This document shows positions 1 to 11,530 of a stretch of DNA of 64,000 nt, in pieces. The position numbers and the translations under genes are program-made. The notes beneath the pieces were generated by a model. That model was not told the DNA's origin. It searched no databases and saw only the letters and a program-made list of their open reading frames with translations. Within the stretch, counting starts at the first letter, position 1. The number at the start of each line of letters is the position of its first letter. Source of the stretch: Lepidodermella squamata (taxonomy: Eukaryota; Gastrotricha); assembly GCA_047495785.1 (NCBI GenBank), contig JBLDXI010000054.1:1550001-1614000 (forward strand). The letters are read 5' to 3'.

Positions 1-2
1 AT

Positions 3-854
3 CCAGCCTCGTACGCAGCGCCCTTACATGATGCCTTGACAGCTTATGTTGTTTTCGAGTGCCTTCGAGGACAAATGGCCGTCGATTCGCTGAGCAGCAA
101 TTGGTTTCTAAGCAATCTGTTCAATTATTTCAGCGGTCGTTTCGACCTAGCCACCTACGCCTTCCTTTCTCACATTTATGGCAAGGCATTTGTACGTGGC
201 CATTGGAAGTACAGAAGAGCGACGTTGCAATACACACGAATGCGTAGCAATGTTCCACTTTGCGAAATGTCAACGGCGATGCATTGCCGCTACATATTAT
301 TTCAATATTCCTTGAAAAATATGATGGCCTCCCGTGACACCAAAGCGATCAAGACCACTCTGACGGCGATGAGATGTTTGCATGAGACACGGCGCTGTCT
401 TGGAAAAGAAATTGTACCTGCTATTGAATTTTTCGACCGTAGCAACAACGTTCTCGTGGGCCTATGTCATCGGCAATGTGCGAATTGCGTCGCCGGGAGG
501 ATGGATCCGCAGTTTTGCGATACCATCAATTACTTGTCTCTGCTTCTCAATAATTTCATTTCAATCTCGGCGGCCTATATCTTGCTGATGCGGGATGGAT
601 CTGGATCTTTTTACTGTGGAAGAACCACCGTTATCAGAACACGCTGGGCCAGGCATTGTAGCTTATTCATCGCCGCTCCTAATGATCCCAGTTTAGGCGA
701 TCGCGTGCATGCTAAACTGGCCAAGTACAACTCTTGTAACCTGCCGGCGAGGCCCTTCCACGGGCTAATGTGGCGCATCGCCGAGGGCTCGAAGCTGCCG
801 GATTTCGAAAGCTTCCTTCATCAACGGTTCCCTACTTGCCTTGGTATTAACTAA
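3..854 (+). CDS. C-terminal part of an unrecognised protein (partial, runs off left edge)
   Basis: The reading frame is open from the first bases of the window to a stop at 852-854, giving about 283 residues. No ATG sits near the left end, and an AG at 5-6 could be a splice acceptor, so this is probably the last exon of a gene that begins to the left. The product is rich in Cys, Arg and aromatic residues (CHRQCANC near the middle) and shows no signal peptide or transmembrane segment in the visible part. Codon use and length suggest real coding sequence. I do not recognise the family and assign no function. Confidence 0.55.
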   Translation, partial: PASYAAPLHDALTAYVVFECLRGQMAVDSLSSNWFLSNLFNYFSGRFDLATYAFLSHIYGKAFVRGHWKYRRATLQYTRMRSNVPLCEMSTAMHCRYILFQYSLKNMMASRDTKAIKTTLTAMRCLHETRRCLGKEIVPAIEFFDRSNNVLVGLCHRQCANCVAGRMDPQFCDTINYLSLLLNNFISISAAYILLMRDGSGSFYCGRTTVIRTRWARHCSLFIAAPNDPSLGDRVHAKLAKYNSCNLPARPFHGLMWRIAEGSKLPDFESFLHQRFPTCLGIN

Positions 855-1934
855 TTATTTCTGGCTGTTGTGAAAATACCGCAATTATTGCTACATTGTC
901 GAGTTGACTCATTTTTTCGACTTATTGACCTGAAATCTTCGTTATTAGCTGCCCACGTTATGCGTAAAACTCATAATTGAGCTGTTTATTATTTGGAGCC
1001 TTTCGTCGTTTTATTTTACTGCTGATACTGTCTTAAATCTTGATTTGTATATTTTTTTCATTCCATAAATGTCTCTCATTGCTATAAAAATAGCCGCGGG
1101 AATTTGAAAAAAAACTGCGAAGCTACACTTTCCAATTGTTGGAAACCATGCTCAAAAACATGTGAATATTTCAGACTTGTCAGTTACAATGATAACAGTT
1201 CACCTTTGTAAACGCACCCGGTTCTACTATCTAGCATCTTATCACTCGTCATTCTCCTTTTACTTGACGTTTTATAAATGTGAAGGCTTTGTTTCTCGGT
1301 TAATATTTCCATATAAACCAATTATGAAACCGAAAGAAAATATTCGCTCTGGTGTTGTGATAAGTGAGGCCAAATAAAAGTTTTCGGATGGAAATTTTCT
1401 TGTCTATTCAAGTGGATTTTTCACGGCCGTACAGCAGTCCTTCGATTATTTTCCTAATTCCAAAATGTCTGTAACTGGAAAAAATTCCGAAATAGTGTGT
1501 GTATGCGATTTCCAAAAAATCGTGAGTTTTTTTTCGAAATTTGCTCTCTGTTCGCTGTTGTCGATTGACTCGAAGTAGCGAAATTCGTCGAATCAGTTGT
1601 AGGCGATTAAAAAAGGACAGATGTCGTTTTCCAAAGTCGATAATCTAGTCTCTGGCGCTGTTCTACGAGAGTAAATAATTTTTATTATAAAATTGGATAT
1701 ATATTGGATATTATAAAACAGGAAAACAATTAATTAAAAACGAATTTTTGTGAGCCAAGCGCGCCGATTTTGTGGCATTACGCCTCTGAAAATAAGAAAA
1801 CGAGGATTCTAAGCTACCGTACAGCCCTTATTTTTCGCGCACCAAATATTATCGCGCAGATGCCTATTTTCACCCGGTTTAATTCGCGCGTTATATTTTC
1901 ACGCGGACATCTGTTGTCAGACTTGCCAATTTTT

Positions 1935-2047
1935 CCAATTTTTTAAATTTTATCAATGATTTTTCCGATTTTTTAAATTTTATCAATCATTTCTTTCGAT
2001 TTTTTTATTATTCAATAAATTTCATCGATTTTTTCTTATTTTGTCAA
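1935..2047. repeat. AT-rich tandem repeat, about 3 copies
   Basis: A unit of roughly 30 bp built on the words TTTTTAAATTTTATCAAT and TTTTTCCGAT occurs about three times in a row, the last copy diverged. It is a simple local duplication with no coding content. Confidence 0.6.
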
Positions 2048-2054
2048 TAAGGGC

Positions 2055-2155
2055 ATAAACCAGTGAACTCAAGTCCCACCTGCATCTCAATTTACGTAAG
2101 GCACGATACACCGCAACCCCTCAGACCCCTTAACCACTCGGGCATAGCGACTTCT
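2055..2155 (-). repeat. tRNA-like fragment (SINE head or tRNA pseudogene)
   Basis: Read on the minus strand, CCCGAGTGGTTAAGG closely matches the A-box of Ser/Leu tRNAs. About 60 bases further comes a weak B-box-like GGACTTGAGTTC. The ends do not pair into a convincing acceptor stem, so it is not scored as a functional tRNA gene. A tRNA-derived SINE or decayed tRNA is more likely. Confidence 0.35.
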
Positions 2156-2739
2156 GTAATATGGGTAGGGCTGAGCCCTGTTGTTTGAACAGCTGGCTTT
2201 CATACCGGTAGTTCGTTCTGCAACTAAATATACCTACCGCATTAATAGCAATATACCCCGGTACTCTAAATAGTAAATGGTGTTTTAATCGAAACTAGTG
2301 CAGAAAAGCGCCCCGGCTCAGGCGAACCCGGTAAACCAGACAACTGAGAACCCTTGCAAAGGGCTCCCGAAGCTGGTTTCCCGGGCCCGCCTGGGCCGGG
2401 GCGCGGTTTCGACACAAGTTCCATACTACTGAAGCGGAAAAGCGGCATAACTACGAGCTGGACGAGATGAGCTGAGCCGGAAAAATCATGGAACCACGTC
2501 TTTGGGTGAAGCGAGGATCGCCGCGCTGTCTGTTTTGCATATGCACAACAGTTTTATTGCGAAAACTCGATAACAGTGCAACGAATTTAGTGCTAAGAGA
2601 TCGCTCCCAGCTCGTGCAGCTAGTTTTTTTTGTCAAATTGCACGCGCGCACAGCTTTTTTTGCACAAAAGCAAATGTGCATATGCAAATAATTGACCAGA
2701 AAGTAACGTAACCCATCGTAGCATGGGGTCTCGGTACCA

Positions 2740-2923
2740 TGACATAAGGGCGCCGGACATAAGGGCGAAAGGCAAAAGAGCGCCGGACATAAGGGCGAAA
2801 GGCAAAAGAGCGCCGGACAAAAGGGCGAAAGACCGAAGAGCGCAGACAAAAGGGCGCCGAGACAAAAGGGCGCCTGGACAAAAGGGCGCCGGGACAAAAG
2901 GGCGCCGGGACAAAAGGGCGCCT
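2740..2923 (+). repeat. Left terminal tandem array of the foldback element
   Basis: About 12 units of 15-16 bp, alternating GACATAAGGGCGAAAG-like and GGACAAAAGGGCGCCG-like variants. Units are most uniform at the inner end. The array has no stops in some frames and so creates spurious ORFs on both strands. Confidence 0.85.
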
Positions 2924-3228
2924 GATTTTTATGTATAACGAAGGCCTATTAGTTATTATTTTTTAAAACGATGGCTTTGCGACGCTTTTAGAGGAAACTA
3001 ATTGTTTTACAATGCGGAGTGTTGGCAAATATAACCCCTTCGCGAACCAGGTTCATCCCCAGGTCGATTTACCGGCTGATCGACGAGCGCCTTAGAGCCC
3101 TAGTCCCATTACAGGATAACCTGTTTGACTTTGAAAACCTATTCCCTAATTTAGACGCCATTTGGCATGTGCTAGATAATTAATTTTCAATTCGAATGAC
3201 CTTGTGCTAAATGATTTAATTCATTCGT

Positions 3229-4325
3229 ACATTTCCCCATCCGCCGGTGTTTCCTCCACGCGCGCATTCCTATTGGTTGGTTAAATTTACGCGTAACCGC
3301 AGGTCGCGCGCATTTATTGCGCAACAAATAATTGCAGCTTTCTACGCGCGCGCTTCAAAATCATAAGAAAACCACAAGTCAGCTAGCCCGAATTGAACAA
3401 GTCCAATGAAGCGCGCGCATCGAGAGTACATTTTTCAATTAGTACCAAGTTTTAAAAAATTGCAAATCAAGAAGATATCGTTAGCGTCGTTGAATTACTC
3501 GGATTTAGGCTTGTTTACATCCATTTCAAAGTGATAGGTGACAAGTAAAAAGTATTTTGTTTTTACCTCTCCATTCACGTTACAAAAGCCGTTTTTTACT
3601 TGTCACCTATCACTTTGAAATGGATGTAAACAAGCCTAAATCCGAGTTATTCAACGACGCTAACGATATGCGAGAAATAAGGATGACTTACAATCGACAG
3701 GGCGCTCAAAAATATTTCCTAGCAAAATATTTCCTAGCAACCACCATGGTTCATCATTTAATTATGTCGCTTTTATGAAATCGCAATTTTTCTAGATTTT
3801 TAGAAGCGCTTGAGTTTTGATCATTCCAAGTCATTTTTACATCCACTTCATATTATAAGCGGCTCAGGTAATGAGCGGTAACTTTTCAAACGCACAAACT
3901 TTCAAGGGCAAGAAAAAAATTTCAATCAATTCGATGTAGCGCGAAAATAATTAAACGGTTTTAGATATGTCTCAAGCTATATTTTGATGAAATTACCCCA
4001 AATTCACCGAAAAAAGCTCGTGCCATCGGTGCGCGCTTTCGCAATTTGTTGAAATTTGAATTTTGCGCGCGCAAAATTGTATATTTTATTCAATCGATAG
4101 GTAAATAAGAACAAAATACATGATAATCCGAATTTTTCAAGTTTTTCGGCAACAAAATCTGCCTTAATTTAAGCTTTTTTATTTTCTTGAAAGCATTTCG
4201 CTGACTCAGCGCAGGGCGCAGTCGTCTTTGCTGACTGAAGGCTGTAATTATCTTAGTTGTTGCGCAACAAGGCCCAGCCAATAGGAATGCGCGCGTGGAG
4301 GAAACACCGGCGGATGGGGAAATGT
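3229..4325. repeat. Internal 48-bp perfect inverted repeat
   Basis: Bases 3229-3276 (starting ACATTTCCCCATCCGCCGG) are the exact reverse complement of 4278-4325. The arms are about 1 kb apart inside the foldback element, giving a second level of inverted symmetry. Confidence 0.85.
3475..3669. repeat. Long hairpin: 77-bp arms, 41-bp loop
   Basis: Bases 3475-3551 and 3593-3669 are reverse complements with about one mismatch. This is near the centre of the foldback element. A transcript would fold into a long double-stranded stem. Confidence 0.85.
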
Positions 4326-4803
4326 GCAATTTATTCAGTCATTGATTGAAAATGGTTTGCTTCTCTTGCATGATTATAAATCTCAATCACGTAGATTTTA
4401 GGGTTTTATCATAACTTATTTTGCTTATTTTGTCTTCGGAAACCTTATAAAATCTTATAAAACTCACAATCGCATCAATTTCCGATTGCAGCATTACTAT
4501 AAAGTTTTACAACTGTGTTACTATAGGTATTTTCAATTTTCATGAACAAATCTATAATGAGTATAACAAAAATGACAAATAAGTGAACTGAATTCATCAA
4601 AAAGTTCAACCTGCCCCAGTCAATCCTACCTGACATTGTCATCTCAGTAATTAAGGACTCATGCAACATAATTAATAACCACCTGTACAACAAATAATTG
4701 TTAAACGTAAATACCCGTGTCTTTAGGCAATCTGATACTTAGTATTGAACGGAACATTGATTTTTAAATAACCTACTACTAAAAGTAATTGGTAATTTTA
4801 TCT

Positions 4804-4974
4804 GGCGCCCTTATGTCCTGCGCCCTTTTGTCCAGGCGCCCTTTTGTCTCGGCGCCCTTTTGTCTTGATGTAGCGCCCTTATGCCCTCGCGCCCTTTTGT
4901 CCGGCGCCCTTTCGTCTTTCGCTCTTAAGTCGGCGCCCTTATGTCTGCGCGCTTATGTCTGCGCCCTTATGTCA
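4804..4974 (-). repeat. Right terminal tandem array of the foldback element
   Basis: Reverse-complement counterpart of the left array, with units such as GGCGCCCTTTTGTC and GCGCCCTTATGTC. It ends at TTATGTCA against the flanking TACCA. Confidence 0.85.
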
Positions 4975-4979
4975 TACCA

Positions 4980-5587
4980 CGCAAAAAAAACTTTAGTCAC
5001 TACTTGATTAAAGCACCATTTACCACTATCAGTTCCGATGTAGTTGCCATAATAGACAACAAAATGTGACATTTCCGAAAAGTGACTCAAAAACACATCA
5101 ACAACACAGTTCAACAATTTTTTATTGAACTTCAATTTATTGCTGGTCAGAAACAGTGAGATGAGGGTTTTGATGATGCGTTTTCCTGTAAACATTTCGA
5201 ACGCCAGATGTGGGCCATCACTCACCATCTCATATTAGGTAGCAGCTATCGCGCGGCCTTGGCTAGCACCTGGTGCTAATTAAAACGCATTCATTCACGA
5301 AAACATAGGCCACCAGAAAGCTAAACATTCCACTCTCTACATGCTGGAGTATACACACCTACCAAATGTTTTACTACCTCTATTATAGTCAGGCATATTA
5401 TCTAGCTCTCCCATTCATAAGGAAATGATTCATTTTTCTCGAGCATTATAGCTACTGATTTCTCTCAAATTCAAAATACGCTTTATAATTTATGAATTTA
5501 TTTTAATTAATTTACTATGTTTTGTTCTAGAACATTTTACACCTTGAAATAATTTATAAATAATTTATTAAATAAAATTACAAGAAT
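4980..5587. other. Intergenic stretch before the six-exon gene
   Basis: AT-rich. The only ORF (4953-5228 minus) overlaps the repeat array and looks fortuitous. The last 100 bases are very AT-rich and would hold the promoter or 5' UTR of the gene starting at 5588, but I see no clear TATA element. Confidence 0.5.
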
Positions 5588-7236
5588 ATGAGCGGATCCG
5601 ATCACCTCGCTCCAATAGCTCGTCAAGAAAGCGGGTTAAATTTGAATGAGACCGCCCCAGTTAAGGACAATGGCGTGAAATCGAAAAGTCCAACAAATTC
5701 TTGGCTGCGGGCCAAATTAGCCGAGCTGTATTCAGCCGAATTTAAACGGCTGAAAGGCGAATTTGAACGCATTTCGCACCTTGCATCGGATGAAATCAGC
5801 CGGAGTAGGGCTATGAACGAGGCGATGAAGCTGGAACAGGACAACGAGCGGCAAATTGAGATGCAGGCCGAGTTGGTTCAGCAAAATTTAAAAAGTGACC
5901 TGTTGAATGGCCAGGTTCAGGAAATTAACAAGCTGATGGCTGTCATGAAAACACAGTTCGAACTTCGCTTGTCGAAAATTGTCGAAAAAGGTAAAAAAAT
6001 AGAAATAATAAGAATAAAAATATAATTAAGGAGGATTTGTTATATTTTTTCATTCATTATATTTTTCAAAAAATTCGCTATTTTCTATTCTCCGAAAAAT
6101 TGTAAACTTTTGTAAAAAAAAATAGAAATAATTTTAGGCTAGATTTATTTTTCCAACAATAACTAAAATTTAATGAAGTTTAATTGGATTTTTTTAATTT
6201 CACTGATCTAAGCAATTACAGTTCAATTTTTTTGCCAACAGAGGCCAAGCGTGACGGCATTTTAGAAACTTTGGCTAACGAGGAATCTCGAGCCATCTGC
6301 AAGGCTAGCTTTGAACGGCTCGGCAAGCTGCTGTTTATTCCTAGCGTCGATAAAATCGCTTGGTCTCAAGCTGCCAAAAATTTATTCGGAAATGCCGTAG
6401 AATCGATTTACACAAAAAGGTAAGTATTCTGATTCGGGGTCTAATTTTTTTATTTTTGGCATTTTTTAATAGCTCACTTTATGAGCCGCATCTCGGCACT
6501 TTACTCGCTCATTGCCATGATTTCGATCGATTTATGGCTTATTCACAAAAGGTGTGTAGCTTGATAAAAATCGAATTTTTGATTTCAAGTTTTCGGATTT
6601 CCAGAGATTCGCCAAGTACATGTGTACGGAAACTGATTTCGACGCTGCTGTTCAACATTTTATTATTGGTACCTTATTTCGAGCCCTGGGTAAGTCTCTA
6701 TAGTCAACTCCGAAATTTTTATTGATATTTTTTTAAATTTGCCTAGACGGCTTGAACAAGGTGTCTGGATGCAAGATTTTGACTGATTTTAAAGTTAAGG
6801 ATGATCTCATTGGATATGATGGCAAGGCGGAATTCGCGGTTAAAATCGACGATAAAATCTCAGCTCTCATCGTCAAAATTGATCTCGGCGAAAGTTTGGA
6901 ATCAGGACATAGCCGCCTCCTTGCCTTGCTGGAATCCCAAAAACTGGTAAAAAAGATCAAGAAAATTCCCTTAATTTTTTGCTGAATTTTTAAACAATTT
7001 CATAGGCGGAGCTAAGCTTGAAGCAAAGCATTGGCAGTAAATTTTCTTATGGAATGGTGACGACCGGCCAGTATTGGGAGCTAATCCGCCTCAATCATTC
7101 AAGCGGCGAAATAAACGTTTCCGAAACTCTCGGCCCCATCGACATCAACTACTGCGAGCCTGGGCTAGAAAACGAAAACGTCCTGCCGCTTTGTCGCAAC
7201 ATTCTCGGCATGCTTGAAGAAGCTACTAAAAGCTAA
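5588..7236 (+). CDS. Six-exon unknown protein, coiled-coil N-terminus, possible nuclease-like C-terminal fold
   Basis: Exons 5588-5990, 6242-6419, 6473-6551, 6605-6689, 6747-6946 and 7006-7236 join in phase through GT-AG introns to give 391 residues. Residues about 35-130 are charged and heptad-like, suggesting a coiled coil. The C-terminal 130 residues include an alternating hydrophobic stretch (AEFAVKIDDKISALIVKID) followed by LLALLESQKL and YGMVTTGQYWELIRL. This order resembles the restriction-endonuclease-like folds of type I R-subunit N-termini and Crinkler-type proteins. The expected acidic/Lys catalytic triad is not clear, so any such domain may be inactive. There is no signal peptide, so a nuclear or cytosolic protein is likely. 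The family is not recognised; the fold comparison is inference. Confidence 0.7.
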
Positions 7237-7654
7237 AAAATTATCTGCATTGAAAAGTCGTTGAAAATAAATTAATTAATAACAAGTGAAACCAATGATT
7301 TTGCAAAAAAATGATAAAAAAACAGCAAAAGCGCAGAACAGGAAACGCAACAAAAAATAGAATTTTTTTTAACTTGCGACATAACAGCAAAAACAAAATA
7401 AATCTTTGAAAATGAAAAAGTTGCTGTTTTGTCGCTTTTGCTGTTTTTGGTATTTTCTGTTATGGCTATCTGCCGAAAAAAACGAGTAAAAAATATCTCG
7501 CACTCGTTATTATTGTTAAGGGTGGTTGCAGTCATTGTTCGAGAGCAACGGTAACAATAGAGCCTCTCGCAGTTAAATATTAATAAGCCCACCTTTCAAT
7601 GCATCAGAAATAGCCACGCTTTAATTCACACCCAATTTAAGCTTGGAAATTAGA

Positions 7655-7948
7655 ATGAATTTTTCAAAATTTTACTTATTATTAGTCACCCTTCTAATTA
7701 GTACGGTAGATCCTATTAGCGCCTGTACTACACCCGGGCCGAAAAATATCGATCATTATTTCGTAGATGTTCAAAGCTTCAATGGAACAGGCTATAAACG
7801 AATTGTTATCGGGCCGAAAAAGCTGGGCGTAAATCGGGAGTTTCAACGCGTGGCGAGCGGCATCGACTCGGTGGCAGCTTTCGATAGCTGGAACGCGTTT
7901 CAGGACTATCAGGCTAAAATGCGAGATTATATGAACGATTTGTATTAG
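7655..7948 (+). CDS. Small secreted protein (97 aa), unknown
   Basis: The ATG at 7655 opens directly onto a signal peptide (MNFSKFYLLLVTLLISTVDPISA), followed by about 74 mature residues. An upstream in-frame TTG exists at 7643, but the ATG fits the signal peptide better. Only one Cys remains in the mature part, so this is not a disulfide-rich peptide. A polyadenylation signal AATAAA lies at 7995-8000. No family is recognised and no introns are needed. Confidence 0.65.
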   Translation: MNFSKFYLLLVTLLISTVDPISACTTPGPKNIDHYFVDVQSFNGTGYKRIVIGPKKLGVNREFQRVASGIDSVAAFDSWNAFQDYQAKMRDYMNDLY

Positions 7949-7994
7949 ATTTCAACTGAAATTTTAGCCGGTGGCTTTGAAATGTATTTCCCAA

Positions 7995-8000
7995 AATAAA
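7995..8000 (+). terminator. Polyadenylation signal AATAAA
   Basis: Lies 47 bases after the stop of the small secreted protein gene. Confidence 0.55.
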
Positions 8001-8313
8001 ATCGTTTAAAAATTAAGAGTAATTTAAGCGTTTTTACTTGTTTTGCTCAATTGTCGCATGCTCAAATGTCCTTTTCGACTATATCGAATTTAACGGAAAA
8101 CTGACGGAAGGTATAAGTAATTTTTCCTTATTTTTTTAATTGCCCACTAATTCCCGAAAAATTGCCATTCTGGCTCTTATGTCATTGCTAATTTGTCGCT
8201 AATTAAAAAAATTATTAATGTTCATCAGGAATTTTATTTAAATTTTCGAAATTAAATTTCCAAGCTGTGAAATAAGAAAATATTTTTTTCCGATTTACTT
8301 CAACAAAACAATT
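8001..8313. other. Intergenic, convergent 3' ends
   Basis: AT-rich spacer between the small secreted gene (+) and GGT copy A (-). Nothing else is seen. Confidence 0.6.
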
Positions 8314-11300
8314 TCAAAAGCCGTCCGTGTATCCCTGAGGCTGTCTCGGATCGCTCATAGCTCGAACAATAGGCCTGCTAGTATCCGGGTCCAAAATTCT
8401 CTCAACAGCTTGAATGATCGAAAAATAACTGCCGCCATTCACCGTTTGATTCTTGTGACCGTATTGATTCTTCAAAATTTCCAACAAATTCACCGGGACA
8501 TTACCGTCACGCTCGAATTGAATAGCCTCCGGGTACAACTGGTGATGAATTCGAGCCGCGTCGATGGACTCCTTCAAATCTTGGCCGAAAAACAGATTTC
8601 TCATCGCGATTGTCGCGACGCCAGATGTAATTTTGCTGCCTCCGGCGCCGCCGATAATTAACCGAACTGAGTAATTAGGGTCATCGCTGTCGGTTTTGTG
8701 GACGAATATCGACGGGCACATGGAGGAGATGGGACGTTTACCGGGTTTGATAGCATTTTCGCGGCTTTGAACCAAGCCCCAAGAGTTGGGCTTTTTCGAT
8801 GTTGAAAAATCGTCCATTTCATTGTTGAATATTATACCTGTTCGTTTTCCAATAATGCAGCTTCCGAAGCTAGAAAAAGTGAAAACAATTGAAAATTTTG
8901 AGCTAATAATAATTATGAAAAATATTAGTAAATAAATTAGTTAATAGGAAAATATTTAGGAATTTTCTGAACCATTAAAATTTGTACATTTTCAAAGAAA
9001 GCAGCAGGGCATGTCTCTTTGAAGTACAGTGTCCGAAATTAGGTCAAATAGGGATCCACCGTAATTTTTAATTTTTCCAATAATTAACGAAAATTAAAAT
9101 GAAGTCCGAAAGCGATCGAAAACTTTATTCTAAATTTTGTCCGAAATTAGGTCAAAATACCCAAGCGTTCATTTTTGATCCCGCTCCCGAATTACGTATG
9201 CAAGCAATAAAAAATTGAAAATTATGAAATAAATTATGAAAATTCCATTTTTTTCAATTTATGAACAAAAACGTGGCAAACATACTATGTATTAATTGTT
9301 GTAGTAACAGCAACCGCATTTCCAGCGCTATCAATAATCGAAATATGCGATGTCCCGGCCGTCCTCGGCTGCTGGTACACATCAGGCGAGTAATTTCGCG
9401 TCGGCTGGGTCGACGAATCATTAATCAGGCCGCGGATAAAATCCCCGAAATTCACTGACGTCAAATTCGCCACGAAATCGCTCATTTCCGGCACAAAAGA
9501 ACTATCACCCATAAAAGTTCGCTTTGCATAGGCAAATTTGAACGTTTCGATTAAACGGTGGTAAGTCAGTGGGTTTAATTCGTCTTCTTGGTCCATTTTG
9601 TAACCAGATAGGACATTAAGCATGAAGGCGAGAATCGCGCCACTGCCAGGTGGTCGCATGCTGAACATTTTAAGGCCGTCATCTCGGTTCGGAAATTCGA
9701 ATTCGACAGGTTGGCGCCATTCGACTTTGTAGTTTTTGAGATCTTCATTTGTGATTGGCGATCCGGCTTCTTGGAGATCGGCGCTTATATCGTCGGCTAA
9801 TGCACCGGTGTAGTAGTCACTTGCGCCATTTTCGGCGATTCTGCTGAAGGTTTCGGCTAATTTTGGGCAATAGACAGTCTCGCCAGTTCGATACAATTTT
9901 TTCGTCTGAGGATTCCACGTACGCGTCCTTAAGAATGGAAAATTAAACCAATAATTTATTCATTTGGAAAAATCGCATTCGGATTTTACGCGAAATTTCA
10001 TGGCTTTGAAAATTTGAAAATTCGAAATTTCAAATTTTTTCAATTTTTTAAATATAATTTATATGCTAACCCTTTAATACTTCCTGAAATCTCCCTTTCC
10101 CTTCCAGCCCTTTAAGAACTTGTCCATTTTTTTGTTATTTGTAAATTTCAAATTTTTCTGAATTTTTCATTGTCGATGAAACAACTTACAGGAATTCTTG
10201 GAAGCGTGGCTCATTTTTGTGGGAAATGAAATCAGGATCGCTGTGGATTTCATCGATTCCTATCTCGACAGATTTCGAAACTTTGAAGCCCTCTCGGCAT
10301 AGCTTTATTGAAGGTTCAAACAGGCTTTTCCAGGACAATAAGCCAAATTTTGCGTGAATTTCCCCCAGACCAGCCAGGGTACCAGGTACTGCAATCGCAT
10401 GAGGCCCTTAAAAAAAATCACAAAAATAGGGATTTTTCGCGAAAAGTGTGACTTTTCCAGAATTAGAATCCAAAAAGTGCGAAATTTGTAGGATTTTTTA
10501 AATTTTTAGAAAATTAAAATACTATCGAAAAATTACCATAAACCGAGCTGATTTTTCCATTTTCGAACATGTCCTCTGTGGCGGCTAAATACGCCACCTC
10601 CCTAGCATCCACCGTGTAGGCCTGCTGGTTTTTCTGGTCCCAAATTGTGATGAAAGACCCACCGCCGATGCCACTGAAGTGCAAATTGACGACATTATCG
10701 CAGATGATAGCGGCCACAGCTGCATCAACAGCTGCATCAACAGCTGAACCACCCCGGCCTAAAATATCGGTACCGTTTTCGGAACAAATGCCAGAATCTG
10801 CGGCTACAGCTGCGTATCGATAAATGCCCATGGGCGAAGACGAGACTGGAAAATATTAAAAAATTACAATAAATTCAAATTAAATACGTTAATTGAAAAA
10901 TAAAAAATTCCAACTTAAGAATGTATTTTTTCAAATTTTCCTACAAAATTGAATACGTTGAACAAAATTGAACATATTCATTAGTTTTGATTTTTGACCA
11001 ACCTTGATTGAAATCACTTGCAATATTCGGTGTGCGTGTTGTCATTTTAACGCATTTCCCAGGTGCGCTCCAGTTGATTGACCTGACCCCGCACGTGACC
11101 ACACTCGCGCCTATTAGCTTGTAACCCGGGTCACACACAACCCGCCTCTGAGCTCCAGTTCGCGAGTCCCCAAATAAAACATGGCCATTCTGAACCACTG
11201 GTGCCCGGCCACACGTTGGCGTGCAAAAACCGAAACGGCCTTGAGACCAATTGCCGTCGGATTCGCAATTTCGAGATCGAAGGTAGTCAGGCGTGAAATA

Positions 11301-11530
11301 GCCGTCGTAGCATGAAATATTCACCGCCGACCCGGGGCTGATTGTCGAATTTAGCGGCAATACCACACCTGTTCGGCCGTGAATATAGATGCCATTCAAT
11401 AAATCAGGCAAGGGACACGTCTGAAAATTCGAAATGAAAGCCAGGTAATAAATTAACGACTAATTTTGCTCACCCTAGCGTGGGAAAAAGCGAAAAATTG
11501 TAGAAATAAAACAAATTTTGATGTTAACAT
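8314..11530 (-). CDS. Secreted CCP(sushi)-gamma-glutamyltransferase, copy A
   Basis: Six exons on minus: 11530-11474, 11420-11003, 10845-10537, 10406-10190, 9927-9286 and 8869-8314, giving 732 residues. Exon 1 encodes a signal peptide (MLTSKFVLFLQFFAFSHA). Exon 2 encodes two CCP/sushi modules (CPLPDLL...GFC and CGRAPVV...GKC). The rest is a full gamma-glutamyltranspeptidase, which hydrolyses or transfers the gamma-glutamyl group of glutathione. The autocleavage and nucleophile motif TSHISI is present with Thr526, followed by STIN-TYFGS-like TTTINTYFGS, NNEMDDFS, the Ser pair in RPISSMCP, and the glycine-rich oxyanion loop GGAGGS. Classical animal GGTs are type II membrane proteins; here the anchor is replaced by a signal peptide plus CCP pair. 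All catalytic residues look intact. Confidence 0.9.

Larger units (their letters stand above)
855..2739. other. Intergenic stretch, no supported gene
   Basis: AT-rich sequence with only short ORFs (for example 1162-1377 +) that show no family signal. It holds a small AT-rich tandem repeat and a tRNA-like fragment, listed separately. An AATAAA-like motif near 1370 could serve the gene at the left edge. Confidence 0.6.
2740..4974. mobile_element. Foldback-type transposable element with tandem-repeat inverted termini
   Basis: Both ends are arrays of a 15-16 bp unit (GACAAAAGGGCGCC type). The left array (2740-2923) and the right array (4804-4974) are inverted relative to each other, and each starts at the outer edge with TGACATAAGGGCG. 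The flanks carry a 5-bp direct repeat TACCA at 2735-2739 and 4975-4979, a good candidate target-site duplication. Inside lie a perfect 48-bp inverted repeat (3229-3276 with 4278-4325) and a 77-bp-arm hairpin (3475-3551 with 3593-3669). No ORF resembles a transposase, so it would be non-autonomous. Tandem-repeat inverted ends are the hallmark of Foldback elements; the superfamily here is not determined. Confidence 0.75.

Noticed and set aside
2055-2155. Functional Ser or Leu tRNA gene
   Set aside because: Only the A-box matches well; the B-box is weak and the two ends are not complementary.
2740-2923. CRISPR-like repeat array
   Set aside because: The repeats are contiguous 15-16 bp units without unique spacers, in a clearly eukaryotic context and mirrored at 4804-4974.
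2451-2938. Overlapping ORFs on both strands in the repeat array
   Set aside because: They are translations of a 15-16 bp tandem repeat without internal stops and have repeat-type peptide sequence only.
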